Shown here one piece after another: positions 22,558 to 34,764 of a DNA stretch of 64,000 nucleotides. Position 1 is the stretch's first letter. Every line of letters starts with the position of its first letter. Below the pieces are notes generated by a model. The model did no database searches. It worked only from the letters and a program-made list of their open reading frames with translations, and had not been told where the DNA came from. The DNA is from Amorphophallus konjac (Eukaryota; Streptophyta; Magnoliopsida; Alismatales; Araceae): contig CM040117.1 of the NCBI GenBank assembly GCA_022559845.1, positions 143,162,732 to 143,226,731 of the forward strand, given 5' to 3'. Both the position numbers and the translations under genes were made by a program.

Positions 22558-24480
22558 TGATGGAATCGTCGATTCAAGATTCAAAGTTCGAGGTTGAATT
22601 TGAAGGGATTGACAAGCGGCTTCAACAAAACGATCAAATAGATGTTTTTTTTAATTGGGCCACATGTATGGGCTTAATGGGTCATGTTTTATGTTTGTAG
22701 TAATTATGTCCACAAAAAATTATGTAAGAGTATTTTTTTTATTTTATGTCTTTTAGTCTTCCCAAGAGAGTGTCTTCCCAAGAAAGGTATGAGTGGTAGG
22801 AAGTAGGTGTTAGGTGAGATATCTTTTGGTCTTCTTTGTGGAGTCTATAAAAGGTCATGTAATCTTTGTTTAAGGCAATGAAGTGATTAGAATTTTTGGA
22901 AACCTATCTTTGTAAGGTGTGAAGCCTTGTTCCTGTGTTCTCTTCTCCGAGAAGGAGATGAGGTGAGATGCCCTGGGGTGAGATGCCCCTCCTATCCACC
23001 GTCCACTTCCTTCCCTCCATCCGGCTCTCTCTCCATCTCACCTCACTTGCCATCTCCACCATCACCGGCCGCCATCCTTTCCTCTTCCTTCCTGCACAGG
23101 CCGCAGCCCATCTACCACTTCGCCTCTGTTGCCACAGCCCTACCTTACCATCTACACCCAGTTACCCGTCGACCACTGTCCCTTTTCCCCCACCTGTTAA
23201 CGGCAAAGAGTGCCCCTACAAACAAGCTCGCCGCTGCCAGCTCCGGCTACACTCAGGAGAGCAGGCGGCTCTCACGCTGCCGGTCACCTGCTCGCCATCG
23301 CCGCACCCAGCCCTTCTCCACTTTGCCTACATGCACCTACTCATCATCATCCTCCTCTGAGAAGCAGCTACGCAGACCTACTGATGCATCACGCTCGAGC
23401 CTCCACCACCGTCATCCATAGCACCGAGTCGAAGGAAGAGTCGGCTGCATTAGCCCTGAGATGGGGTCGAGTGAGAAGCCCCAACCGCACTTCCTCTTTC
23501 ATCTCTGGCTACTCCGCTGCTGCCGATCACCACCTTGCCCCTCTCTCCCGCTGCCTTCACCATCTCCTCCCACCCCTTGCTACCACCACTTCCCCTACAA
23601 GTATCTTCTCCAGAAAAGGCACAGCCCACCTACACATGAATCTCCAGCACAGTTAACCCCCACGTCCCACACCATCTTCTCCACCTGCTCCCATGGTTAA
23701 CACCTACCAACCATTCGCACCTCAGACATGCATGGCGGGAAGAAGAAGAAAAAAAAATAGAGCTCCGTTTTCACCATCTGTCCCATCACAGTTGGCCACA
23801 AAGTAGCTTCCCACCATGCCCGCGTCTGCCATCCTCTCCACTCCCTTGGGCGGGCCCGTCACCCCACACCTATCATCCCATGACCATCCATCACCACCCC
23901 CTTCTGGCCACCACCTCCTCCACACCTCACCCAGCTTGGCAGTAGGAGGAGCTCGCCGTGTCACCCCCCCATACGGCCATGCACACCTCACGGTAGCGAC
24001 CTCCCCTCCTTTGTCTCTCACCCTCTTTCTCTCACTAGCCTCCACCACACATGGCTTCCCCTCCCTCTCTAACACTCTCGCCATCCCCATCTCACATACC
24101 TTCTCCCCCCCTCATACAACCATTAAAACCCTGCACAAAGGCTTCCTCGGACGTCCACGGCATTCGGGTCTGAAAACAGAGTCTCGTTTTGGAGTTATGT
24201 CCCGCCAGGTAAGACAGATGGGTCGACCCACCCAGCCCCCCGCTTCTTCTGATCCTACAGGAACCCACCCTCCGCCCATCTACTTTTGAACCTGCAGGGA
24301 CCCACCATCGTCATAGGCCAACTCCATCTGCAGGAGATCCTCCCTCCTCCCATTTCCAATGTTCTACGCCTAGAACACCCCACAACCGATCACAACACAC
24401 TCCCACTCTCCCACACCCTCCCCCATCCCTCTACATACTTCATGACTTTACTCATGATTTCAGATGAACCATGGGAAACC
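22558..24480 (+). repeat. chromovirus-like LTR I, plus strand, right boundary uncertain
   Basis: It starts TGATGGAATCG at 22558, the same TGATGG start as the D and E LTRs. A TATA box (TATAAAA, 22846-22852) is followed by a GAAGTGATTAG and GTGTGAAGCC block parallel to D, then a C/T-rich R-U5. The open frames of 23-24.3 kb (Pro, Ser and His rich) are the pyrimidine-rich leader and not a gene. The right end is not defined, and no PBS was found. Confidence 0.5.
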
Positions 24481-24954
24481 TGAATTCTATGAGGGTGCAT
24501 TATGAGTTTTTTTTAGTTCTGTCAGAGATGGTATTAGTGAATCAAAGGCAATTGGAAGCATGTTTCCAAGGGTGCATTTATTGTGAGAAGGAGTTGCTAT
24601 TCACGGAAGTATCACTCCGATTGATGAGATCATAAGTCAAACTCAAAGGCCCATCTTGAGTTCCCAGAATACTTTGCTTGCGGATGTTTAAGGCATGCCG
24701 AAGCGCCTCAGTGATAGATTTCCAATCATACGAGGTCTTCTCGGTTCCATCAGAAGGAAGCGGTCAAAGGACACTCATCCTGTATGCAGTCATAGAAGCT
24801 TGCACATTATTTCTGATTATCGGTCGGGTATCATAGTGAAGATCTGAAAAAAAAAGGGTGGGGAGAAGGTATTTTCGAAAAGAAAAAAAAAGAAGGGAGA
24901 AAATGAAGAGAAAAGAAAATCACACGATCCGAATTTTCATTTCACATCATAGAG
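24481..24954 (-). other. unassigned region with a short coding-like stretch on the minus strand
   Basis: On the minus strand from about 24840 to 24590 a reading frame with one stop has ordinary protein-like composition, including the segments YDWKSITEALRHALNIRK and GTQDGPLSLTYDLIN. I do not recognise it. It may be a fragment of a host gene exon or of a retrotransposon extra ORF. Right of it (24845-24935) is an A/G-rich stretch. The segment 24936-24954 reads, on the minus strand, TGTTGTGACCCCTCT, the likely start of a SIRE-like 3' LTR similar to the start of J. Confidence 0.3.
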
Positions 24955-26040
24955 GGGTCACAACAATCTCCCCCTTTTTGATGATGGCAACACCCTTGAA
25001 GAGGCGAGATCTCGCGCGGGGTCCTGAGCGGGCTGTGGATCACCAGAAGATGAATCTGCAAGAGATGGAAACGTATCAGAGGGCCCAGGGGATCTCCCTG
25101 GGGCAAAACCCTCCGATGGCTAAGTCAGTAGAGCTATGGTGGAAGCAATAATGGGGGGAGGAGAGGGCTGATGCGCGAGAATCCTCTCCACCAAGGGGTG
25201 AAGCAAATTGTGCTCAGGAACTTAGGGTGTGTGAATGCTCAGTTCATCTTACCATCTTCCGAAGGGTATCCCTTGCTTAAATAGTGCGCCGCCTTCAGGA
25301 GTCCTGTAACCTGAGGGGTTCCCGGCGGGAGTTACGTCTTTAACGGGGGCTTTCATGGCCTGATCGTGGGAACGTTATCCCCTTGGAGTCCGGTAGCTCC
25401 CATGACTCTCCCGCTGGCGGAGGACTCTGAACGGCCGCACCTGCAGATAATCAACCGGTCTTACCGAGCCTCGGGGATGCTAGCTCATGTCCGAGCGATA
25501 GGCATGGCCCGGCGAGGGTGGGGTCGGATAGGTCGGCTGGAGCCTATCTCTCTCGGATGGGGAGAGGGCTTTAGGCCGGACCTTCCTTGGGACCTGACCG
25601 TTGTCTCGGGCCCTCCGAGCCTAGAAGGCCGCCGGGGAGAGTTAGTTCCTCGAGTCTTATTTATTGGGCTTTTCTCCCTAAGTGGGCCCTGTGGGCTATC
25701 ACTTGGGTGGACTCACTTGGTTGGACCTTGTGGGTCTTGTTGGGCTGCCTTTGTGGTGGGCTGCGAAAATCCCCCTCTCCAACCCTATTATATAGAATAG
25801 CAACATTCTGTCAAACAGATGTATTTTTGATGAAAGATATGAATTATTATTCAGATTGTCATGCAGATGCTATGAAATGCTATGAATGACATGCTGAGAC
25901 ATGAACACAACTCTCTGCTCACAAGATCTCCCCCTTTGCCATAGGCATGATGCATACACTTCCCTTGAAGAATTCATCAAGTAGATAATATATTCTCCCC
26001 CTTTGCCATCAACAAAGAGGAAAAAATACAAGGGAAGGAA
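24955..26040 (-). other. 3' internal end of a Copia/SIRE-like element, minus strand, split by a solo LTR
   Basis: On the minus strand, GATGATGGCAAAGGGGGAG-type blocks are seen three times (near 26015-25995, 25945-25925 and 24985-24965). The last lies directly before the LTR-like start TGTTGTGACCCC. Such ATGGCAAAGGGGGAGA blocks typically flank the polypurine tract of SIRE-type Copia elements. Solo LTR A (24997-25781) is inserted within. No pol domain could be recognised to the right. Confidence 0.5.
24997..25781 (-). repeat. solo LTR A (785 bp) with perfect TSD
   Basis: It begins on the plus strand TGAAGAGGCG and ends CCTCTCCA, flanked on both sides by ACCCT (24992-24996 and 25782-25786). It is homologous to solo LTRs B (37331-38064) and C (53822-54559). 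Judged from a TATTTAAA box and the following GACTTAAGCATCGGAGGG block in C, its sense strand is minus. That last block is a hallmark near the 3' end of LTRs in Tat/Athila-type elements. No internal sequence is present. Confidence 0.85.
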
Positions 26041-26868
26041 CAAGAAGAGTCAGCTGACTGTCATTCTTATCAAGTAGTTTAGAAATTAAGCAGCTAAAGC
26101 ACAGAACCTTCAGTCATATGAATTTAGAAACTGCTTAGAAAGTGAGGTTCTGGTTTAAAGGTTATAAAAATGAGAGTTCATACACTACAGAACCTAGGCG
26201 GACCAATGGGAAAGAGGGTGGGGGACCCTACTGGGCCCATTGGCAATTTACATAGAAACCCAAAGACTTTAAAGACTAACTACTTGGCTTATAATGCCTT
26301 ACAATTGCAAACCCAATTAGCCAATGGTATAAATACAAACAAAATGACACAAATGCAAAATAAAAATGTTAGTGCCCGGTGTTCATTCCCATCACTCTCG
26401 CCTCCATATTCCTTGGGGTCAACTAGGTGACCACATCCGGGACCTCCATAAGTCTCCGTAAGCCGTGGATTCCCACACAGATGCCGGGCCGGTTGTGCCT
26501 TTACCACCCCGTGTCTAGGTTGCATAAGTGAGGTAGAGTTTACACATAGAGTCAAACAAGTTCCCACTATCCTTTCTCATTAAGAACCTTTTGTTAGAGA
26601 GAACATTTTATTAAAATCACTAAGGTTCTAAAGGAGAAACAAATAAAATTTGTTCATCATTGTAACTTGGTTGATTTTGGTTGCATCTCGTCCCCTTCTT
26701 ATTTGCATATCCCCTTCATTTTGTTTGGTTGCTTATTGGTGGTTGTTTGTGTTGTCTTCATTTTGGTAGGTGCCACATTGTATGTGGAGTTGCTTCAAGT
26801 CCGTAGGTTCATCTCCTAGGGGCAATTCCCCCTTCATCTCCTATCTTAATCCTTTGTTCGAATCCATC
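26041..26868. other. no recognised gene; right part is probably F2 leader
   Basis: 26041-26630 has no recognisable domain on either strand. A minus-strand frame at 26289-26567 has no support. From about 26640 the sequence is T/G-rich and leads into the F2 start codon, which suits an untranslated leader. Confidence 0.35.
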
Positions 26869-28860
26869 ATGTCTTCCTACGATTTCTATTCCCACGAGGA
26901 CTCTCTTCCTCAAGGGCTCCTAGAGGACCCGTCTAGGGTCATGCCACTTCGGTCTGGAGAAGGGTCTGACCCTCCTCCGTCTTCTACTGCCATAGAGGGC
27001 GGTCAACCCTCTCTTTCAAATTCTTCCACCAATAATCCCGCGAGTCACATTGTTCAAATGATGGCCCAGTTGGATCTGGCCTAACTTCAGGCCCTTTATC
27101 ATACCTTGCAGGGATCAGTCACCCCGTCCTCAACTACTTCACAAGGTCCATCCTCTACTTCCATCTCCCAATCTAGGGTTGACAGGCCCAGTGCTCCACC
27201 TGCTCCTATTGATCTTACCCCGGTCCAACCTAGGGTCCTTTGTTTCTCCAATCTAGAGGCGGGCCAGTCCTCTGGTTCGACCCCTCAGGTTCTTGACAAA
27301 GGGAAGACCACTCTTCCCTCATTTACCCAGATTGATCCCTACAGGTCCATTCTCTCGGCGCCACAAGTCCTTGTGGGCCCGGCCGATTTTGTTCGCCCTC
27401 AGCAAGGGGCGGCCCCGCTTTATTCCAATTCGGGTCATCCTTTGGCCCAATATCCTTCTTATGGGCCCCCCTTCTTCCATCTATCCTTCAGCTCCTCGCC
27501 TTGAGCCCACATCTTTTACTCCATCTACTCCATCTCGAGAGCAGGAACTCCTCGATAAGTGGGCTGCCATACAACAACAACTTAACTTTCTCCAAAAGAG
27601 GGTCGCCCCACAGTCCTTAACTGATGTTCCCATTCCTAGCTTTCATAACATCTGGTTCCCTCCTCAATCCGAGCTCCCTACAAGTATGACAGGAACATCA
27701 ACCCGTACATTCATGTAAGGGATTTCATGTACGAGTCGACGCAGTTCCAATATGATGATTACCTTATGGCGTATTTGTTCCGTCGATCGCTGGATGGAGT
27801 CGCACTGGAATGGTTTTATGCCTTGCCCCTGGAAGATGCTGAGAGTTTCAAAGTTGTCAAGGAGAAATTTATTTAGAGGTTTCAAGACCGGGTCAGCCCG
27901 GAGTACTCTTTCACAGATCTAGTAGCCGAGAAAATGAAGGCCGATGAGGACTTTGCTACCTATGCTGACAGATGGAGGCAGATGGCTGCCCGTGTGCCCG
28001 GTCATATTTTGGAGGAGGAAAAGGTCAAGTTGCTCATCTTTAATGCTACGCCTACCATCTGCAACATCTTGGCCATGAATGATATTACCAACATGCACCA
28101 ATTATACAGTCGGGTGAGGTTTATCCAGACCCAATTTAAGGACTCCCACATTCACTCTCTCTTTGAGGCCCAAAAGCCCAAATACAATAGAGAGCCTCAG
28201 GGGCCCGTCACTGAAGGAGTCCAAACTAATGAGCAAGTGCAAGCCATTGCCTTCCCTTTCCCAAACCAATCCGCTCCACACCGCTTTCCACAACCCCTAT
28301 GTAACCCTTAGTTCTCCACTCCAAAAAATGCCCAACCTATTTTTTTTCGCTCCACAAAATGCCCAGCCTGCCTTCTTTGCTCCACAAAATGCCTTCCCCA
28401 CTCTCCAACAACCGCAATAACCCCTACAATTCCACAATGTCCCTCCACCTAATGGCTACACACCCATACGCCCGGCTCCAAAAAGGGCCCAATATCCTCC
28501 ATTGCCTGAGTCCCTCCCGGATATATTTTCAGCCCTCATGTCCATCGATGCACTCCAACTTCCTCCAGAACGGCCTAATTGGAACCCGACCGTCGACCAG
28601 TCCAGATATTGCATGTTCCACCTCAGCCCAGACACACGATAGAGACTTGCTTCCAATTCTGGGATTTTGTTTATGATCTACATGAAGGGAAACATATAGA
28701 CTGGGATGAAATGCATAAGGTTATCACTGAAATCATAGAGAAGAGAAGGCAAGCGCCGAGGCAGCAAGTGCAGCAGCAAGCACCGCAGCCACAACCATAG
28801 CAGTAGTAGCCTGTGCAAGATCTGGGGATCCATCAAAACCCCATGCCGAACCATCCACCT
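26869..28860 (+). pseudogene. Tat/Ogre-like gag (F2)
   Basis: It starts at the ATG at 26869 (MSSYDFYSHEDSLPQGLLED). Earlier in-frame ATGs exist, but this one follows the leader and begins the conserved region. An acidic and Pro/Ser-rich N-terminus (26869-27500) is followed by the gag core (27760-28140; contains YLMAYLFRRSLDGVALEWFY and DFATYADRWRQMAARVPGH) and a Pro/Gln-rich tail ending with the HTIETCFQFWDFVYDLHEGK patch near 28630-28690. Stops are present, including at 27082 and near 27873, and there is a phase change near 27500. Gag would form the particle. F1 is a second copy lacking the N-terminus. Confidence 0.8.
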
Positions 28861-29484
28861 GCTCCGCAGCCTCAACCACCGGCATGGGCTCAAGTGAACC
28901 TTGTTCAATGCCTGGCTCCTAATGCCGAGTGGTCTTATGATGATGAATCTTCGGTCCAACGGCTCATGGCTCTCCACGCAACCCTCCTCCACCTTCTACT
29001 CCCGTCATCCTCCCGCCGAACCATCAGGCCATAACTACACCGGCCACACCCGCTGTTCCTTTTAAACCCCTTATCCTACCACCTGCTTCCCCCATTGTTC
29101 CGCCTGTCTTCACTCCCATGCAAGTCCACATTCCACCCGTCCTTGCTCCCCCACAAGTGCCCACATCGCCTGTCATTACTGCGCCACCATCTAACCCTTC
29201 ACCAGTCATCCTCACAGCATGACCCATCACCACTGCCACTACTCCCATTACCCCATCATCCCCACTACGCCTACCCCTACAGCTCTTATTCACCACATCG
29301 GGCCCATCAAACCACCCACCATGAGCCCATCTGATGGTGTGTCGGCCCATAATCTTACCTTGGGGAGTGGGCGTTTGTTCCATCGGAACTACCCTACCAC
29401 TGGTGCACCCGCACCCAATCTCTGTCCTCTCAACAAGCTGCTGATCAAGAAGAGGCAGATCCACTGTCGGGTACTCAGTATGAT

Positions 29485-30213
29485 TTGTTATATCATCTAG
29501 ACCGGATGCCTGCCAAAATTTCAGTTCTGGAATTGATTAAGCGGTCTAAGCTTCACCAAGATGCACTGCGAGATTTTTTACAGAAAGTTATAGTCAATGA
29601 AGACATGGCACTGGATAGCTTACCAACCGCCCTGGCTGTAATTTCCAAGGGGCCAGCCATTACATTCTCAGAAACCGAGCTAGCACCACCTGAGGCTCGT
29701 CAAATGCCGCTATGCATTTCCATCATTTTGAACAAAGTAAGCATAGATGTGGCATTGGTAGACATTGGGGCATCTATCAATGTATGTCCCCTCAGCACTT
29801 TAAGGGCATGCAACATTTCAAAAGATCTGCTAAGGCCTACCTCGACCACCATTGCAGCATATAATAACTCAAGGAGGCCGTGCCACGGGGTGGTCACTAT
29901 TCAAGCTAAACTTAGGCCACTGACAATGCCCATTGAATTTTATGTGCTCGACATCGACCCCATGTTCAAAGCTATTCTGGGTCGACCGTGGATTGACAAT
30001 CTTAATGCCGTGCCATCCACTGCCCATCAATGCCTTAAATTCCCTTTTCAAGGGAGGGTGGTAAAGGTCAAAAGCAACTCCACGGTTCAGTCAATCGAAG
30101 TCATTTCAGAGAAGATCTTACCAACACTCTGGCCCAGTACTCGGCCTATTATTTCAGTGTTGGACCTTAACTTTCCCTGGGCATATGCACCGCGCAAGAC
30201 AGCTATTGCATAG
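29485..30213 (+). pseudogene. Tat/Ogre-like aspartic protease (F2), active site altered
   Basis: This 242-codon open frame contains the region before protease (KISVLELIKRSKLHQDALRD), then the retropepsin domain. The catalytic DTG is DIG here (Asp at 29761), so the enzyme should be inactive. F1 keeps DTG at the same place. The C-terminal part, FKAILGRPWIDNLNAVPS, matches the usual ILG-x-PWL block. The frame ends at a TAG where F1 reads through. Upstream, 28860-29484 is Pro-rich linker in the same frame with several stops. Confidence 0.85.
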
Positions 30214-31803
30214 GTGAATGTCAGGATAAAGCCCGAGATAAGGGATTCTAAAGGCTGGAAGATCATATTGAAGCTAGGCCATAAGCATGGAAGAGGTCTC
30301 GACGCTCAGTTATAGGGGTGGACCAGGCTGGTCCCTAGGGGTAGAAAAATGAGCAAAATGGGCCTCAACTATCGAGAATCCTCATTAACTATCCTAAGTG
30401 ATACGCTACCGTTGACTTGGGATTACCGCCAACACTTTGTCAGGGGCCCACTTCAGCCAGGTACTTTGAATGCCCCGCCAAGTCAGACCGAGAAAGAAGA
30501 TACTGCTTGCACAGTTTCTGGCCCGCCGATGCTGCCTAGGGGGCCTGTTGATGACATGGAAGATTTCAGTGAAACCTTTGCCATGTTGTTCTATGAAGAG
30601 GACCGTCCAAGAAATCCGGAGGTGCAGCTTGTGCAGTACACGCAAGGAAAACCGGCTTACCGTACGCGGGAAGAGGGGAGCTCACCCATTGTTTTCACTT
30701 GGTCTCCTTCCCGTTTAATGTCTCTTTTCCAAAGGCTGGATTTCATACCCCATTGACCTCCTATCATGATTGATCCCTTGCTGCTGGAAATGGCAACTGA
30801 ATTTCTGATTGTGACTTGTCCATGTGGGCAGTGCCCACCAAATGATCTTTCAAGTATGTCGTTCTCCTCCTCTGATCTTTTCTTTGATATCTTCTGCCTA
30901 TCCATTTACCCTCTCTCCCTTCCTCCTCCTTCCCCATCCTCTCCATCTTGTTGCATGCTATCCACTGATCTCCAAAAAAATGTCAATTTTGAAACAGAGA
31001 TTTTAGTAGAAGATTACGACGTGTTCCGTTCGTCCTCCCAGGGGCATGAGGCCCCTGCTTCCCTTCCATTAGACTTTCTCTCTCCTAGGTTAGATTTAGG
31101 GTCAGTCGAGTCTAGGGAAGTAGAGTTTGTTAGGTCTAGAGAAGTAGGGTCTTGTTCTAGTGCATCCAACCCTCTCTCCACGCCTGAGCCGCGCCCGCCG
31201 GTGCCTCATTCCAAATCCATTCTGGATAGATTTTTGCAGGATCTAGCTTAGCGATGTCATGCTCTTATCAAATGCCCGAAGTTCGTAGCCATGGCGATTA
31301 TGCTAAAAGAAGACGAGGAGCAAGACGGGGTATGGAGCTACGACAGGTTAGGTGTTTATGAAGTCGTGGATGAAAAAGACCTGGTCGATCTTGAGGACAG
31401 TGATGTAGATGACACTACCGACTTATATGCGCAAGGTTTGAAGAGGTTCGATGAGCCATCGTCGACAATGGATGAACCTACAAAGGAAATTAATTTGGGA
31501 ACTAACGAGGATCCCAGGCCTGTCATCATTTCTACTAATCGTCCTCCTGAGGTTGAAGAGGAGCTGATTAAGGTTTTAAGGGAGTATAGCGATTCTTTTG
31601 CCTGGTCTTACGAGGACATGTCGGGTCTTGACCTCTCTTTGGTGGTACACCGACTTGTGCTTAAGCCAGGGGCAACACTCGTTAAACAAAAGTTTAGGAG
31701 ATTTCACTCCCACGTGGCCTTGAGGATGAAAGAAGAAGTTGATAAATTGCATAAGCCAGATTCATTCGAGTTGTTTTGTATCCCCAGTGGGTGGCAAATA
31801 TAG
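30214..31803 (+). pseudogene. protease-RT linker and RT N-terminus (F2)
   Basis: Frames at 30349-30756, 30766-31251 and 31291-31803 are all in one phase and collinear with F1. They encode an acidic, poorly conserved linker and then RT entry sequence (VHRLVLKPGATLVKQKFRRF, HVALRMKEEVDKL) up to a frame change near 31790. Stops at 30754, 31249 and elsewhere separate the pieces. I know of no assigned function for the linker. Confidence 0.65.
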
Positions 31804-32420
31804 TCTCTGTTATCAAGAAGGATGGAAAGGTGTGAATTTTCATTGATTTCATGGATTTAAACAAGGTATGTCCTAAGGATGATTTCTCGTTACCTCATAT
31901 AGATGTGTTAGTAGATAACATAGACGGGTATGAAGCTTTATCATTCATGGATGGCTATTTAGACTATAACCAAATCCGCCTCACTCCAGAAGATCAAGAG
32001 AAAACCTCCTTCACCACACCCTGGGGCACCTATTGCTATGTGATAATACCGTTCGGATTGAAGAATGCTGGCGCCACCTATCAAAGGGTGATGATGGCTA
32101 TATTCCTCGATATGATGCATTTGTACATGGAAGCTTACATGGATGATATTTTGGTGAAGTCAAGAACCAAAGAGGAACACCCTGCTACCCTAGCTAAGGT
32201 GCTTCGGAGAGCTAGGGAGTATCAAGTGAAAATGAATCCTAAGAAATGTGAATTTGGAGTGTCTTCAGGGAAGCTGCTAGGTTTCATAGTTAGCAAACGG
32301 GGGATTCAAATTGATCATAATAAGGCTAAGGCCGTTATGGACATGCCCATGCCTAAGAACATCACGGAACTTCGAGGATTGATTGGACGCCTGCAGTTTA
32401 TTAGAAGAGTTATATCCTAA
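31804..32420 (+). pseudogene. reverse transcriptase domain (F2)
   Basis: Fingers sequence DLNKVCPKDDFSLPHIDVLV is followed by the palm. The catalytic YMDD is intact at 32136-32147 (AYMDDILVKS), and the LLGFIVSKRGIQ and LRGLIGRLQFI blocks follow. It would copy element RNA into cDNA. A stop at 32418 and a frame difference from the upstream part inactivate it. The lineage call rests on FRDLNKA-type and LPHIDVLVD sequences typical of Tat/Ogre RT. Confidence 0.88.
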
Positions 32421-32439
32421 CATTCTTAAAGGTGCGGCC

Positions 32440-33000
32440 CGTTTTATGAACTATTAAAGGCGGGGGTTAAGTTTGAGTGGAATGAAGATTGTCAAAAGGC
32501 CTATGAGGATTTGAAGGTTTATTTTTCCAATCCCCCAGTTTTGTAGCCTCATGTCCCTGGGAAACCCCTAATCCTATACATTTCTGTCATTGAGGACAAC
32601 CTAGGAGCTGTCCTGGCACAAGTGGATGACGAAGGGAAAGAGCGGACAGCTTATTACCTCACTAGGTTGTTTAACCCAGTAGAGGCCAAGTACACTGCCA
32701 TGGAGATGACTTGTGCCTCATTAGTCTGGGTAGCTTAGAAGCTGAAGCACTATTTCTTAGCCCACAAAGTTAGGCTGATCACTAGAATGGACCCGATCTA
32801 TTATCTCCTAGAAAAGCCCGCCCTTTCTAGCAGGTTAGCTCGCTGGGAGAGCTTCCTCTCTCAGTTTGAAATCACATTTGTCATTCAGAAGGCAATCAAT
32901 GGATATGCCATCGTTGAGCATCTAGCCCATCTTCCTATTCCCTGCACTAACTCTATTCAGGATGAGTTCTCTGATGAGCATCTCGCTTTTCTTACCCACC
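32440..33000 (+). pseudogene. retroviral-type RNase H domain (F2)
   Basis: The same frame as RT continues after two stops (TAG at 32545, TAG at 32737). Recognisable blocks are YISVIEDNLGAVLAQVDDEG, TAYYLTRLFNPVEAKYTAME and RLARWESFLSQFEITFV. It would degrade the RNA strand during cDNA synthesis. It ends near 33008 at a TGA, followed directly by a second RNase H. Confidence 0.8.
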
Positions 33001-33012
33001 ACCCCTTCTGAT

Positions 33013-33390
33013 CTCTGCACTTTGATGGTGCACTCAACTCTCAAGGCCGAGGGGTAGGTGCCATTCTCCTCACTCCGGAAGGGGTGAAGATTCCTCTCAC
33101 TTATCAGCTCCGCTTTCCTGCTACCAACAACATTACTGAGTACGAAGCTCTCCTGGATAGTTTGAAGCACGCCTGTCTCTTAGGCGCGCGTTACTTGAAC
33201 ATTATAGGAGACTCTCATCTTGTTCTACGCCAAGTCCTTTCCACTTACCGTACTCGTGACCCGAAACTCAAGCCATATCAAGATTCGGTCACTCTCTTGG
33301 CTAGGTAATTTTGCAAGTTGATCTACATTCACACTTCTCGATCTCAGAACATCCTCGCCAATGGTTTGGCATCGCTTGCTTCTTCCCTGA
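33013..33390 (+). pseudogene. second, archaeal-type RNase H (aRNH) (F2)
   Basis: LHFDGALNSQGRGVGAILL (Asp at 33024), NITEYEALLDSLKHA and IIGDSHLVLRQV give the D, E and D active-site positions. The fourth, usually in an A-D-x-LA-x-LAS block, is altered to ANGLASLAS, so Asp is replaced by Gly. A dual RNase H is characteristic of the Tat lineage. A TAG at 33306 also interrupts the domain. Confidence 0.8.
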
Positions 33391-33739
33391 CCTTTCCTCT
33401 CAGTCAGAGTACTGAGACCATTGTCGTCCAGAGGTTGGACGCCCATTCTATTAAGGATCTTTGGTTTGACAACCTTAGGAAGACTGTAGAGGTGAAGGCT
33501 GAGAAGAAAGATTTGAAGGAAGTTTCTTTGACAGAATTAGAAGAGATCTTAGAGGAAGAAGAATTGCCTTGGTATCATGAAATTGAGCTGTATTATAAGG
33601 ACCGATCATTCTCAGAAGGGGCAAGTAATGAACAAGGTAAGGCTACTAGAAGAGCCGCCTCGAGGTACACTATCATAGCTGGAGAGTTGTACAGGCGCAC
33701 TCTCAATGGCATGCTCATGAGGTGCCTAGATGATGATGA

Positions 33740-34764
33740 AGCTTAGAAGGTGGTTGAAGCAGCCCATTTCGACGAGTGTGGAGGTCATGTCAATGGCCAG
33801 GGTTTAGCGAAGAAGATCCTTAGGCAGGGGTATTATTAGCCCATTGTAGAGGAAGATTGCTCCCTCTATGTCCAGAGGTGTCTTAAATGCCAACTCCATG
33901 CTGACAAGATTTATGCTCCTACTTCGTCTCTTCATCATCTCTCTACTCCTTGGCCATTCTCTATGTGGGCTTTCGACATTGTAGGACCACTAGGTGATCC
34001 CAATTCTCAGACCAAGCAGAAATCCTTCATTCTTACCGCCGCTGAGTACTTCACCAAATGGGCCGAGGTGGAAGCGTACACGGAGATCAAAGTAACCACG
34101 GTGTGCCGCTTCATCATGAAGAACATCATCCCGCGGTTCAGAGTGCCAAGCAACATCGTCACCGACAATGGGCCCAAGTTCATCTCTTAAGAGCACCAGG
34201 ACCTCTGTAAGAAGTTCAATATTGCATTATATCATTCGTCTCCATATTATCCTCAAGACAACGGTCAGGCCGAAGCCTCTAATAAAACCCTTCTTAAAAT
34301 CATAAAAAAACATGCGAATCTCATAAGTTTGCCGATTGGCCTGAGCGATTAGTGGAAGCTCTATGGGGTTATCGCACCTCCATCCGTACTCCTACTGGAC
34401 AAACCCCTTATGCTCTCACTTATGAGATGGATGTGGTGCTCCCATATGAGATCTTGATCCCTTCCCTAGGGTACAGCTCGATAAGAAACTTAATCTCGAC
34501 GAGCGTCGGGAGGCGTTGCTCGTCCAGTTGTAACTCTTGGATGAGAAGAGGCTAAATGCGACCGATCACGTGTCTGTCTATCAAAAGGGAGTCTCGCGTT
34601 ATTTTCAAAAGAAGGTAATTGAATGCAAATTTTATATAGGTGATATGGTTTTGAAACGCAAATTCATTAGGTCTGGTGGTCCTAGGTCTAAATTGCAGCC
34701 TAACTGGGAAGGCCCGTTCATTGTTAAAGAGGCTGTCTCATGCTTGGAATGGGTTGTATCTTAA
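33740..34764 (+). pseudogene. integrase (F2)
   Basis: A HHCC zinc finger is visible (AAHFDECGGHVNGQ; VQRCLKCQLHAD at 33870-33905). In the DDE core, D is in WAFDIVGPL (33975), D in IVTDNGPKF (34164) and E in NGQAEASNKT (34272). All three catalytic residues are readable, but a TAA after the second and frame changes near 34190 and 34350 break the protein. The C-terminal part at 34537-34764 includes SKLQPNWEGPFIVKEAV, the SH3-like integrase tail. There is no chromodomain, as expected for Tat. Confidence 0.88.

Noticed and set aside
23722..24090. Minus-strand Gly/Arg-rich 122-codon frame
   Set aside because: Antisense of the pyrimidine-rich LTR leader, overlapping plus-strand frames of equal quality.
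22927..24289. Several plus-strand Pro/Ser/His-rich open frames of 120-160 codons
   Set aside because: They lie in the C/T-rich R-U5 part of an LTR-like sequence. Low complexity keeps several frames open at once, and no protein family is recognised.
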